From NCBI GenBank assembly GCA_964582415.1, contig CAZOSF010000079.1, positions 1 to 10,090 on the forward strand: DNA of 10,090 nt. The letters run 5' to 3'. The DNA comes from CAZOSF01 sp964582415. Lineage in GTDB: Bacteria; Bacteroidota; Bacteroidia; Flavobacteriales; Flavobacteriaceae. The notes beneath the pieces are model-generated. The model was not told the DNA's origin and did no database searches. It saw only the letters and a program-made list of their open reading frames with translations. This document shows, one piece after another, positions 1 through 8,700 of this stretch (positions are counted from its first letter, which is position 1; the number at the start of each line of letters is the position of its first letter). The position numbers and the translations under genes are program-made.

Positions 1-242
1 AGGGCGTGTGATTTCCTACCTGTCTGCCGCAAGGAGGTTTGGAGTTTTTCGAAAACGCTGGGCCGACGGAGTAAATCCCTTCTGTTTAAATGCAGATCAA
101 CGATTGTAGCTTTTTGATTTTTGAATTGTAGGATTTGAACCTCGATTCAGCTTTGAGTTTTTAAGAATCACAGTTTTATGTTTTTCTGCCCACCATTCAC
201 CCAATTGAAAATTTCTAATTGTTCTTTGTTAATCGAAAAACA
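1..242. other. Gene-free stretch downstream of addB; outer part a possible dispersed repeat or gene-tail remnant
   Basis: No start-to-stop gene is supported here. Positions 1 to about 146 behave oddly for spacer DNA. On the minus strand one frame is open for 48 codons from 146 to the window edge, just after a TGA, with no ATG. On the plus strand two frames are open from the edge to stops at 107-109 and 115-117. The minus strand also carries GGTTCAAATCC (131-141), which matches a tRNA T-loop, but its flanks do not form a full T-arm or cloverleaf. Positions 150-242 are AT-rich; a 22-codon minus-strand frame follows the addB stop directly but has no start codon. From memory only, the GC-richer segment 1-100 resembles sequence seen near GIY-YIG genes and tRNAs in flavobacterial genomes. 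No clear addB terminator hairpin was found. Confidence 0.35.
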
Positions 243-2954
243 TTACCAATTCTTCTCTTTGATTTCCTTTTCTACAAAGGGTTGGTTTGGATCACATATG
301 GTTTGGATCAGTTTAAATAGATAGCCTTCAAAGTGGGACAATGTTTCTGCATCTACGAATGCTTGTTTGCGATTCTTATCAACAAAGGGCATAAACCCCT
401 GCTTCATCGACTTGAAGGAGAGGATTCCTGCTTGGGCCTGTTGAAAAGGATTGACCTCATTCAACATATAGGCATAGGTAAGCACCTGGAAAGCTTTGCT
501 AAAGTCATAATTTCCCAAAAGGTCGTCCCAGTTAGATATAGATAAAAACCGGGGCTCTACCTTACCCGTCTTGTAATCTATAATTCGGAGGGAACCATCG
601 AGCAAATCGATGCGATCCACAGTTCCATTTAAAAATACCGGGAATCCCACATCTAGCCCATTCAGTGGTATTTTTAATTTAGATTCTAGGGCTTGGAGTG
701 AAATTATATGTCCTTCTTTTAAAGCCTGAAGATCCCATGCGATAAGTTTTTGTACATAACGTTTGGCCACCTCGAAAATGATGAGGTTTTTGCCTTTTCT
801 GTAATCGCCCAACTTATAGTGTTCTTCAAATTGAGAGACGACCATAGCATCCGATTTTAAATAGGCTTCCTTCAATTGGGATTCGGTAAGCAACTTCCCT
901 TCCATGGGCTTATAGAGCCACTCCAAAGCACCGTGGACAATAGTTCCTAAGGTATTAAATGCAACAGTTTCTTCGACTTCTTCAAGCTCTTGAATACGTA
1001 AAATACGCTGGTAGTAAAAGTCCCTCGGGTTTCTTACAAAAGATGTAAGGGCAGAGGGTGAAAAGCCTTTGGTAGCGATTTCTTCTAATCGTCGAAGGAT
1101 AGCAGCATTTTTTTCATAGGATTTCAGCGCTATTTTGGGAACAGTTACCTTTTGATGGAGGCTGACAAATTCAAGGGCATGAGAAGGCAAATTGTCTATT
1201 TCCAATTGTAGAAGAAACCTGCTCTTTTCGCCGGAGCTCAGGCCACTGGAAGAGGCATTGTAGAGCAGGGTTGCTTGAGAAGAGCGCTGTAATAATCGAA
1301 AGAAGTGATAGGCATAAATTGCATCCTTTTCGGTATGCATGGGAAGGTCGAACTGTTTCTTAAGGTCGTAAGTGAGATAAGAGGCATGGCTTTTCCCTGT
1401 TGGTAACGTACCCTCATTTACCGAAAGCAAGATGATGTTCTCGAAGTCTAAAACACGGGTTTCCAACATACCCATAATCTGTAGGCCTTCATAGGCATCC
1501 CCCTCCATATCCAGTGCTTCACTATGCAGCAACATTTCAAAAAGAAGCTTTAATGCTTCATTCGAATTCAAAAGTTCTTCTTCAATTTGGAGCCGCTGTA
1601 TTTCCTGAAACAATGACCATAACTTTTGAAAAACAAGTTGCTCTATTAAGGGCAGGTCCTGATCTAATAGCTTATTGAGCAGTGAGATGGCTGCTTCAAG
1701 GGTTTTATTTGGAAGATTTGCACTGAGGTCGAAAAGATGACGCAAGGAGTCTTTCGAACTATTGGGGTATTGTTCCAGTAGGTCCTCCAGAAGTATATGC
1801 GTACGGTTTTGCTCAGATAGGGATGTTAAAATTTCTGTGGCTTCCGGAACCAGATATTGGCCTACGGGATGATTCAAAACCTTTTGCAGGTCGCGATAAT
1901 ACAATCGGGTTTTGGCAGTACGCGCCAGTTCCAACCATTGCAAAAAGAATTGTGCAGCGGGTAATGACTTTATAGGATAGCCCATAGTGACATTAACCTT
2001 CTGAAGTGTGGAGGGTAGGGAATACAGAAGGGGAACCAAAAGGGATTCATCGGCCAAAACAATAGCGGTTTTCGAAAGCTCCGCTTCGGAATATTTTTGC
2101 AGTAGGGTACCTGTATATTTAACCTGTTCTATATCGGATTGGGCCTCTACGACACGGAAGACCTTCTGCTGTTCGAAATGGCGCTCAAGTTGGGGAGCAC
2201 CTTGTTTTTGAAACCAATGCCATTCTTTCAGATACTTTCTGAAAAAATGAGAAACACTATGGCTGGAATCTTCTACAAAATGGGCGTCCATATCCCAGAA
2301 TATTTGCGTGTTTCCATGAGCCAATAACTCCTGGATGATTATCTGCTCTGCCTTGTTCAAAGCATTGAATCCGATAAACGCATGTGGTGTATGTTGGTTT
2401 TTTTCAAGATAAAATTCAATCTCTTCTACTGCTTTTCTGTAGATCAAACCTTGATATCCGCATTGTTGGGAAAGCAACGATTCTGTGAGTTCCGTATAAA
2501 AGGAATGAATCGATTCCCAAAAAGAAATATAGTCTTTGATCATTGGGGTTTCCTGTTCTGAAATCCCCCATTTCTCGAGTAGTTTAATGCTGCTTAGATA
2601 TTCGAAAAACTCCTTTTGAGGCACGAGATGCCGATCGATTTCACTGAAGTCGTTCAGAATTGGTTCGGCCCAATTCAGGTAGGATTCCAAAGACTCTTCC
2701 TTAAATTGGGAATATATCTTATAACTTTCTAAAGCTAAGGTGCTTTTGGATATAGGACGCAAGCCAGAAATAGTGGTAACGAATTCCTCGATACTCAGTA
2801 TGGTAGGAGCAAAGAAGGTTTTTTGTGATGCAATCGCCAATTCCCTTCGAAGAAAACCTCCGGCACGTTTGCTAGGAACAATGAGCAGATAATCTGATAA
2901 TGTAATATCTTGCTGCTGCAGTTTTTGGATAACTTCTGAAAGGAATGATTGCAT
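243..2954 (-). CDS. addB: AddB-type PD-(D/E)XK nuclease, inactivated-helicase subunit of an AddAB-like complex
   Basis: A cytoplasmic protein of 903 residues, predicted partner of AddA in resecting double-strand DNA breaks for recombination. The N-terminus (about 20-40) has VPSKRAG where Bacillus-type AddB carries a Walker A loop, so ATP binding here is probably lost. A helicase-like segment lies around 490-570 (LLSVNEGTLP near 509-518). The C-terminal nuclease domain (about 630-880) is complete: FSPSALTSF at 631-639, His674, VDRID with Asp780, IDYKTG with Asp793 and Lys795, and Gln823/Tyr827 in QVLTY. Only two cysteines exist (165 and 887), so the four-cysteine iron-sulfur cluster of Bacillus AddB is absent; the usual CP..FY element reads NPRDFYY. 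The ATG at 2954 fits the family N-terminus. It lies just downstream of the ompA terminator, and no Shine-Dalgarno sequence is visible. Family assignment is firm; the addB symbol is by analogy. Confidence 0.88.
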   Translation of the reverse strand: MQSFLSEVIQKLQQQDITLSDYLLIVPSKRAGGFLRRELAIASQKTFFAPTILSIEEFVTTISGLRPISKSTLALESYKIYSQFKEESLESYLNWAEPILNDFSEIDRHLVPQKEFFEYLSSIKLLEKWGISEQETPMIKDYISFWESIHSFYTELTESLLSQQCGYQGLIYRKAVEEIEFYLEKNQHTPHAFIGFNALNKAEQIIIQELLAHGNTQIFWDMDAHFVEDSSHSVSHFFRKYLKEWHWFQKQGAPQLERHFEQQKVFRVVEAQSDIEQVKYTGTLLQKYSEAELSKTAIVLADESLLVPLLYSLPSTLQKVNVTMGYPIKSLPAAQFFLQWLELARTAKTRLYYRDLQKVLNHPVGQYLVPEATEILTSLSEQNRTHILLEDLLEQYPNSSKDSLRHLFDLSANLPNKTLEAAISLLNKLLDQDLPLIEQLVFQKLWSLFQEIQRLQIEEELLNSNEALKLLFEMLLHSEALDMEGDAYEGLQIMGMLETRVLDFENIILLSVNEGTLPTGKSHASYLTYDLKKQFDLPMHTEKDAIYAYHFFRLLQRSSQATLLYNASSSGLSSGEKSRFLLQLEIDNLPSHALEFVSLHQKVTVPKIALKSYEKNAAILRRLEEIATKGFSPSALTSFVRNPRDFYYQRILRIQELEEVEETVAFNTLGTIVHGALEWLYKPMEGKLLTESQLKEAYLKSDAMVVSQFEEHYKLGDYRKGKNLIIFEVAKRYVQKLIAWDLQALKEGHIISLQALESKLKIPLNGLDVGFPVFLNGTVDRIDLLDGSLRIIDYKTGKVEPRFLSISNWDDLLGNYDFSKAFQVLTYAYMLNEVNPFQQAQAGILSFKSMKQGFMPFVDKNRKQAFVDAETLSHFEGYLFKLIQTICDPNQPFVEKEIKEKNW

Positions 2955-2965
2955 CCCTAAAAATA

Positions 2966-2994
2966 AAAAACGCCTCCGAAAGGGAGGCGTTTTT
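2966..2994 (-). terminator. Strong hairpin terminator after ompA, potentially bidirectional
   Basis: A perfect 12-bp inverted repeat: AAAAACGCCTCC (2966-2977), loop GAAAG, GGAGGCGTTTTT (2983-2994). Read on the minus strand the GC-rich stem is followed by TTTTTTATTTTT, a good U-tract, 19 nt after the ompA stop. The plus-strand reading also ends in T residues, so it could stop transcription either way. Its U-tract ends about 4 nt before the addB start codon. Confidence 0.9.
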
Positions 2995-3013
2995 CTTAGG
3001 TTTTATAGTGAGA

Positions 3014-4414
3014 TTATTTTCTCAAAGAAATCTCTACACGACGGTTTTGTTGTCTTCCGGCTTTAGTAGCGTTGGTAGCTACTGGACGGCTTTCACCATA
3101 TCCTTTGTAGTGTAGACGGTCGTCATCCATACCAGCGTTTACTAGGTAATCGTGAACAGACTTAGCACGTCTTTCAGAAAGGTCTTGGTTGTATGAATCA
3201 GAACCTTGGCTATCGGTGTGACCTTCAATCTCGAATTGAGTATTTGGGTACTCCTTCATGATGGCCAAGATGTTGTTCAATGTTTCGTGAGACTCTTGAC
3301 GAATAGTAGCTTTGTTGTAGTCGAACAAGATTACTTTAGAGTACTCATTCAATTGGTTCAACACTTCGATAGATACTTCAGGACATCCGTTGTTAGCAAC
3401 AGTACCTGGGATATCTGGACACTGATCGTCTTTGTCAAGAACTCCGTCACCATCACGGTCTGGCCAAGGACATCCGTTGTTAGCAGCTGGACCAGGAGTG
3501 TTTGGACATTCATCCTCAGCGTCAGTGATACCATCACCATCCGCATCAGGACAACCATTCAATGCAGGGATACCAGGAACAGTAGGACAAGCATCTTGAG
3601 GATCTGGAATACCATCACCATCTGTGTCAGGACAACCGTTGAACTCAGCTACACCAGGAGTTTCTGGACAAGCATCGTTACGATCTTCGATTCCATCACC
3701 GTCAGTGTCAGGGCATCCGTTAAACTCAGGAAGACCTGGAGTTTCTGGACATTCGTCTTCGTTATCATAGATTCCATCACCATCAGTATCTTTTCCACCA
3801 AATTGGAAAGTCACACCAACTGAGTGTTGGAAATGGGTAATTCCATAATCTTCTTCGAAAGCGTGCTTATAAGTACTTTGGAAGTTAACACCAAAATTGT
3901 GAGTAAACCAGAAACGTACACTTGCCAAAACGTTAGCAGTTCCGAATCCGATATCGTCTACCCAAGTGTAACCCCCTCCAACACCGATTGTAGGATCAAA
4001 CCAACGGTTTCCGAAAAGTTTACGCATACTGTATTTGATTTCACCATCAGCACCGTAGTAAACTAGATCGTCTGCTGACATGTCACCAATTTTATCGATT
4101 TTGTTGATGGTACCAACAGCTGCAAAAGTGAAACCGTCACCAAGATATCTACCTATCGAAACTTTGGAAACAGAAGGTAGGATGCTCCAGTGATCGTTTT
4201 GGTTGAAGTACTCATCAAAAAGTTTACCTTTCAGATCTTCACCGTTTGGACCCTCAAGCGGAATGCGTCCGGTATCGGTAAGACCTACTGGATAAACATC
4301 AACGGCGTTGATACCGATTTCTACTGCCCAAGGATTGTTTTCATCCTGTGCATTTGCTACACCCACTACTAAAAACAAGAAGGCAGCAACTAAGATACTG
4401 TTAAGATGTTTCAT
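3014..4414 (-). CDS. OmpA-family outer-membrane protein with thrombospondin type 3 repeats
   Basis: A 466-residue secreted protein that should sit in the outer membrane and hold it to peptidoglycan. Residues 1-22 form a signal peptide (Lys3, a hydrophobic core, cleavage after ANA before Gln23). Residues 23 to about 206 are rich in alternating aromatic and glycine strands, fitting a beta-barrel. Residues 209-345 are five thrombospondin type 3 calcium-binding repeats (DxDGDG...D..D.CP). The OmpA C-terminal domain spans about 355-466, with FDYNKATI at 364-371 and the peptidoglycan-binding pair Asp401 and Arg416 at the spacing seen in other OmpA domains. A promoter lies 35-65 nt upstream and a strong terminator follows, so it can be a single-gene unit, although read-through from kbl is possible. 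The ATG start is fixed by the signal peptide. Related flavobacterial proteins are usually abundant porin-like proteins; the exact role is inferred. Confidence 0.93.
   Translation of the reverse strand: MKHLNSILVAAFLFLVVGVANAQDENNPWAVEIGINAVDVYPVGLTDTGRIPLEGPNGEDLKGKLFDEYFNQNDHWSILPSVSKVSIGRYLGDGFTFAAVGTINKIDKIGDMSADDLVYYGADGEIKYSMRKLFGNRWFDPTIGVGGGYTWVDDIGFGTANVLASVRFWFTHNFGVNFQSTYKHAFEEDYGITHFQHSVGVTFQFGGKDTDGDGIYDNEDECPETPGLPEFNGCPDTDGDGIEDRNDACPETPGVAEFNGCPDTDGDGIPDPQDACPTVPGIPALNGCPDADGDGITDAEDECPNTPGPAANNGCPWPDRDGDGVLDKDDQCPDIPGTVANNGCPEVSIEVLNQLNEYSKVILFDYNKATIRQESHETLNNILAIMKEYPNTQFEIEGHTDSQGSDSYNQDLSERRAKSVHDYLVNAGMDDDRLHYKGYGESRPVATNATKAGRQQNRRVEISLRK
3380..3790 (-). repeat. Five tandem about 81-bp units encoding thrombospondin type 3 repeats
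   Basis: Five consecutive units of 27 residues (the last slightly longer) begin at residues 209, 236, 263, 290 and 317 of the OmpA protein. Each has the DxDGDGI acidic calcium loop followed by a D.CP and an NGCP pair of cysteines. The first three repeats share near-identical DNA segments, including CCATCACC(A/G)TC on the plus strand. The tandem array could vary in copy number by slippage or unequal recombination. Confidence 0.9.
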
Positions 4415-4448
4415 ATTCGATTGTTTAATTTTTTAAGTGTTAATAGAG

Positions 4449-4478
4449 CAAAAGTAAGTTGTTAAATTTTATTAACAA
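4449..4478 (-). promoter_or_regulatory. Predicted ompA promoter, Bacteroidota sigma-ABfr type
   Basis: On the minus strand, TTG (4478-4476) is followed after 19 nt by TACTTTTG (4456-4449). This matches the Bacteroidota primary sigma factor pattern TTG-N17-23-TAnnTTTG. The predicted transcript would start near 4442, giving a leader of about 27 nt that is A/T-rich and lacks a Shine-Dalgarno sequence. A second TAnnTTTG match, TAGATTTG at 4489-4482, has no TTG at the right spacing and is less likely. Confidence 0.65.
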
Positions 4479-4544
4479 AAGCAAATCTATTAAATTTTTT
4501 ACAAATAAAGTCGTTTAAAACCCTAAAATATAGGCGTCCTGTGA

Positions 4545-5735
4545 CTAGAGATTCAATTTTTGTTTCACCTTGATAAAGGCACTGATAGCCTTGTCTAAAT
4601 GGGCTTTTGTATGTGCCGCTGATAGCTGTACTCTGATGCGCGCCTTTCCTTGAGGAACCACAGGATAAAAGAAACCTATAACGTAAATGCCTTCCTCCAA
4701 CAGCATGTCTGCCATGGTCTGGGAAAGCTTCGCATCGTAAAGCATAACGGGAACAATAGCCGAATCGCCATCAATAATGTCGAACCCAGCTTCTTTCATT
4801 CCCTTTTTGAAATAGGCGGTGTTCTCCATAAGCCGATCCCTTAAAGCAGTATCGTTTTCCAACATTTCGAATACTTTAATAGAAGCCCCAACAATGGCAG
4901 GCGCCAATGAATTGGAGAATAAATAAGGACGGGAGCGTTGACGCAACATTTCGATAATCTCCTTTTTTCCTGTTGTATAGCCTCCCATAGCGCCACCCAG
5001 AGCTTTTCCCAAGGTTCCAGTGATGATATCGATCCGTCCCATCACCCCTTTTTCTTCTAGGGTTCCCCGTCCCGTTTCGCCAATAAATCCAGCGGCATGG
5101 CATTCGTCGATCATCACAAGGGCATCGTAGGCATCCGCTAAGTCACAAATCTTGTCGAGTGGCGCTACCAATCCGTCCATAGAAAAAACGCCATCTGTTA
5201 CGATGATTTTAAAGCGAGCCCCATTTTCGTCGGCAGCCTTAAGTTGTTTTTCCAAGTCTTCCATATCGCTGTTCTGATAACGATATCGGGCTGCTTTACA
5301 AAGGCGAACTCCATCAATGATCGAAGCGTGGTTCAAGGAGTCAGAAATGATAGCATCTTCTGGGCCAAAGAGAGGTTCAAATACACCTCCATTGGCATCA
5401 AAAGCTGCAGCATAAAGTATGGTATCTTCGGTATGGTAGAAATGGGCAATTTTTTGCTCCAATTCTTTGTGAATGTCTTGGGTGCCACAGATAAATCGAA
5501 CGGAAGACATTCCGTATCCATGAGTATCCATGGTGTCTTTCGCAGCTTGAATCACATCCGGATGCGAGGAGAGCCCGAGATAATTGTTGGCGCAGAAATT
5601 TATGACTTCTTGTCCTGTATTTATTTTGATAACGGCATCTTGGGGAGAGGTGATGATGCGTTCTTTTTTGAAGAGGCCATTGTCTTTTATTTCCTGTAAT
5701 TCTTTTTGAAGATGTTCTTTTATTTTTCCGTACAT
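4545..5735 (-). CDS. kbl: Glycine C-acetyltransferase (2-amino-3-ketobutyrate CoA ligase)
   Basis: A PLP-dependent cytoplasmic enzyme of the alpha-oxoamine synthase family. It interconverts 2-amino-3-ketobutyrate plus CoA with glycine plus acetyl-CoA, the second step of threonine breakdown after threonine dehydrogenase. With the ATG at 5735 the protein has 396 residues, close to the 398 of E. coli Kbl, and runs nearly colinear with it. The PLP lysine is Lys244 in TGTLGKALGG; His136 in LNHASIIDG (ring stacking), Asp210 and His213 in IDECHAAGF also match. The C-terminus keeps FFYPVVP and ARIRVQLSAAHT. An upstream in-frame TTG at 5759 would add eight residues, but the family usually starts at the MYGKI position, so ATG is preferred. 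The gene begins 26 nt after the addA stop, suggesting co-transcription. No tdh gene is in the window. No strong terminator follows it. Confidence 0.95.
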   Translation of the reverse strand: MYGKIKEHLQKELQEIKDNGLFKKERIITSPQDAVIKINTGQEVINFCANNYLGLSSHPDVIQAAKDTMDTHGYGMSSVRFICGTQDIHKELEQKIAHFYHTEDTILYAAAFDANGGVFEPLFGPEDAIISDSLNHASIIDGVRLCKAARYRYQNSDMEDLEKQLKAADENGARFKIIVTDGVFSMDGLVAPLDKICDLADAYDALVMIDECHAAGFIGETGRGTLEEKGVMGRIDIITGTLGKALGGAMGGYTTGKKEIIEMLRQRSRPYLFSNSLAPAIVGASIKVFEMLENDTALRDRLMENTAYFKKGMKEAGFDIIDGDSAIVPVMLYDAKLSQTMADMLLEEGIYVIGFFYPVVPQGKARIRVQLSAAHTKAHLDKAISAFIKVKQKLNL

Positions 5736-5761
5736 GGATGTTGTTTTTTCTTTGGTCAAAG

Positions 5762-8700
5762 TTACGTTTTATTTACCAAAATTTCTTCAGGTTTCACATA
5801 AACCAGATAGGCATTTCGAATGGAATATCCCATGGCTTGAACCGCTTCGGTGTAACCTTTCATCTGGATTTTGTGGGATTCTCTTGGCTCGCCTGTCTTG
5901 TAGTCTAAAAGGGTGATGCTGTTGTCAGCGTGAAGGTTCATCCTATCAGGGCGTACCACGCCGTTTGGAGTAATAATGTCTTTTTCGATAAGGATGGTTT
6001 CATGCGATGTGAACAGCGGTGTCAACAGTTCATTTTCGAAAAGCAATTTTGCAGTGGCAGGGAGGGTTTCTATCGCTTCCAAGTTATGGGAATATTGGGT
6101 GCTGATTTCACCCCAAGCCTGTTCTAACTCATCTTTATGATGAATACCTCCCATGAATTCATGGAATATGTTACCGAAGGCTCTTGCTGTTGCACCTTGA
6201 TACATGTCTTCTGTATTAATAGACTGGATCAAGGAAAGTCCATGTTCTTCAGGAAGCGCCACTATGTAACCAAACGATTGGGTGCTACCAGAATAGTCTT
6301 CCTGGAACTGAGGAGGTTCCAATTTGCCAAAATCGTAAATAGTTTTTGTAGGATTCCAAAGCTGTTTTTCCTGGAGATATCCTTGGAAAAAATCGGCATA
6401 TGTCTTGGGTTCGCTTTTTGAAAACTCCATTTTTGAGAAAATGTACAACTCTTGTTGTGCCCTTGTCAAGGCAACGTACAGGAGGTTGAGGTTGTCTAGC
6501 TGAAGGGTGCTTCTATGTTTTTGGTACAAGAGTGCTCCAGCGTCACTGTAAGTGGCGATTTCTTTCTTAAAACGAATTAATAATTCCTCAAAACCATCTT
6601 CATTCCATGGATACCATAACTGAGGGTCGATTTCTTTGTAGATGTCCAAATGAGCGAAAGGAAAAAGTACCACTGGAAATTGTAGTCCTTTCGATTTATG
6701 GATGGTCATAACGCGAACGGCCTCCCCATCGTTGGGAACACGTATACTCAATTCGTCTTTCTTCAGTTCCCAGTACTCTAACAATTCGGTTTTGCCATTT
6801 AAGGGGTTTTGGGAAAATTGGAATACCCAATCCATAAAGGAAACGAGAAAAGCATCAGAATTTAGGTTTAAACCTAGACGTTGGATGAAATATTCCAAGG
6901 TTTCGAAGACACCAAGGCTCCTTAGCTTCCAAAAATTTAGTGGATATCCTTGCTCTTTTACAACGTTTTGAAATGCTTTTGTTCCTTTCCCAATACATGC
7001 TTGGGCCCAATCATGTAATTTGTTCTGGGTTTGAGCGAGTTCAGCGATAAATTCCAAGATACGCACCTTGGCCTCATCATCTTCAGGACGAAGGGAAAGT
7101 TGCAAAAGGTCGATTAAGACTTTTACCGCTGGCGCATTTTTTAGGAGTAAGGTTTCTTCGGAAACCACTTGTATTTTTTCTTTGGACAGGGCCTCACTAA
7201 CAATCACTCCTTCCTGTCTTTTACGGGTGAGCACACAGATATCCCCCGGTTTATACCCTCGTTCTAGGAGCGATTTTATTTGTTCTTTAACGGCTTCTGG
7301 GTGAACCTCATTCGTTTCTTCCGCATCGACAGATTCCAAAAACGAAAGTTTTACGTACCCCTCAAAATCGTGACGGTATTTTTGTTTATTTCCATCCGCG
7401 AACAAACCTTGGTGAGAATTGTCATCAAATTGACCTGATAGATAGGTGAAAAAGCGGTTATTAAAGGTGACGACTTCTTTGCAACTACGGAAATTGGTGT
7501 CCAGATTTATGGTTTTCTTCTCTACGAAAGGAAAAGGATTTTCACCCGAATAAAGCCTGATAAACTGTTCGGGCAAACCTCCCCTCCAGCGGTAAATCGA
7601 TTGTTTAGCATCGCCAACGATCATCAAGCTCGCCTCACCTTCGCCTTGTGATTGTGCTAAGGCATTTTCCACCAGTGGCTGAAGATTATCCCATTGTAAC
7701 AGGGAGGTATCTTGAAATTCATCGATGAAAAAATGTTGGTAACGCTCCCCTAATCGCTCATAGATAAAGGGTGCAGGCTGATTCTTTATTTCCTTGTGTA
7801 TTATGCTGTTGAATTCTGAAATAGGAAGCAGGTTGTACGTAGATTTAAGACCTTGCAACTGGGTGTCGACCAAGTGTACTGTCGCCAAAGGAATCAATTG
7901 GGTCGTTATGTTTTGGTGTTTTAAATAGGACGGGTACTCACATCGAATCCAATCTAAAATTTCAGCAATAATGGGAACGAGTTTATCAATGGCGTCGGCC
8001 TGTGGGGTGTTTTCCACCCGCTTTGGATATAGTTGGGCTACCCCAACCTTATTTTGCCATGCCATTTCAACATTCAATTCCGTCGCACCTTCAGCAATCT
8101 TTTCGAAAAAATTATACAAAGAACCCCGGTCGAAATGGGTAGCATCCAAGGCATTTTGTTCAAAAAGGGAAAGTAAGTGTTGGGCTTTTTCCTGCGCTAT
8201 CGATTCAAAATCATGAATTCGCTTGTATAAAATATTTCGAAGGTCTTCAAATGCCTCTAAGCTTTTGTACCTCAATTTCTCTAGGTAAACCAAATCATTT
8301 TCCTGTGTGAGCAGTTTGGCAGAATTTCTGAGGTCCCTGCTTACATCCCATGATTTGTCTTCTTCTGTTTTTTGAAGGGCAAACTGTACCAACCATTTCG
8401 TGATTTCAGGATCTTCACCTGCCAAAGCTATTAGCTGGTCTACGGCTTCTGCCAACAACAATGGCGTTTCCATGCTTACCTCGAAGTTGGGGTTTAAGCC
8501 CAAGTCTCTACTGAAAGTTCGTAGCAATCGGTGATTGAAATGATCGATGGTCTCAACGCTGAACAACGCGTAATTGTTTAACAAATGTTTGAGAATCCTT
8601 TGGGAACGCTCTTGAAGTTCACCAAGACCGAGTTGATGCTCTTCCTCAAATGCTTTAGCGATGCTCTTTGCTGGCTCTTGCATTTCTCCCCTCGATAACT

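Noticed and set aside
131..141. Possible tRNA on the minus strand based on GGTTCAAATCC
   Set aside because: The flanking bases do not make a 5-bp T-stem, and no acceptor stem, D-arm or anticodon arm could be built around it.
3206..3823. 205-codon plus-strand open frame opposite the OmpA gene
   Set aside because: It is the antisense of the thrombospondin repeat DNA; its periodic low-complexity sequence simply mirrors the 81-bp units, and the minus-strand protein has clear domains.
4522..4534. CCTA-AAATA-TAGG hairpin after kbl as a terminator
   Set aside because: Only four AT-rich base pairs and no U-tract directly after it; too weak to call.
5244..5699. 151-codon plus-strand open frame opposite kbl
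   Set aside because: It lies entirely opposite a highly conserved enzyme gene and shows no recognisable protein features.
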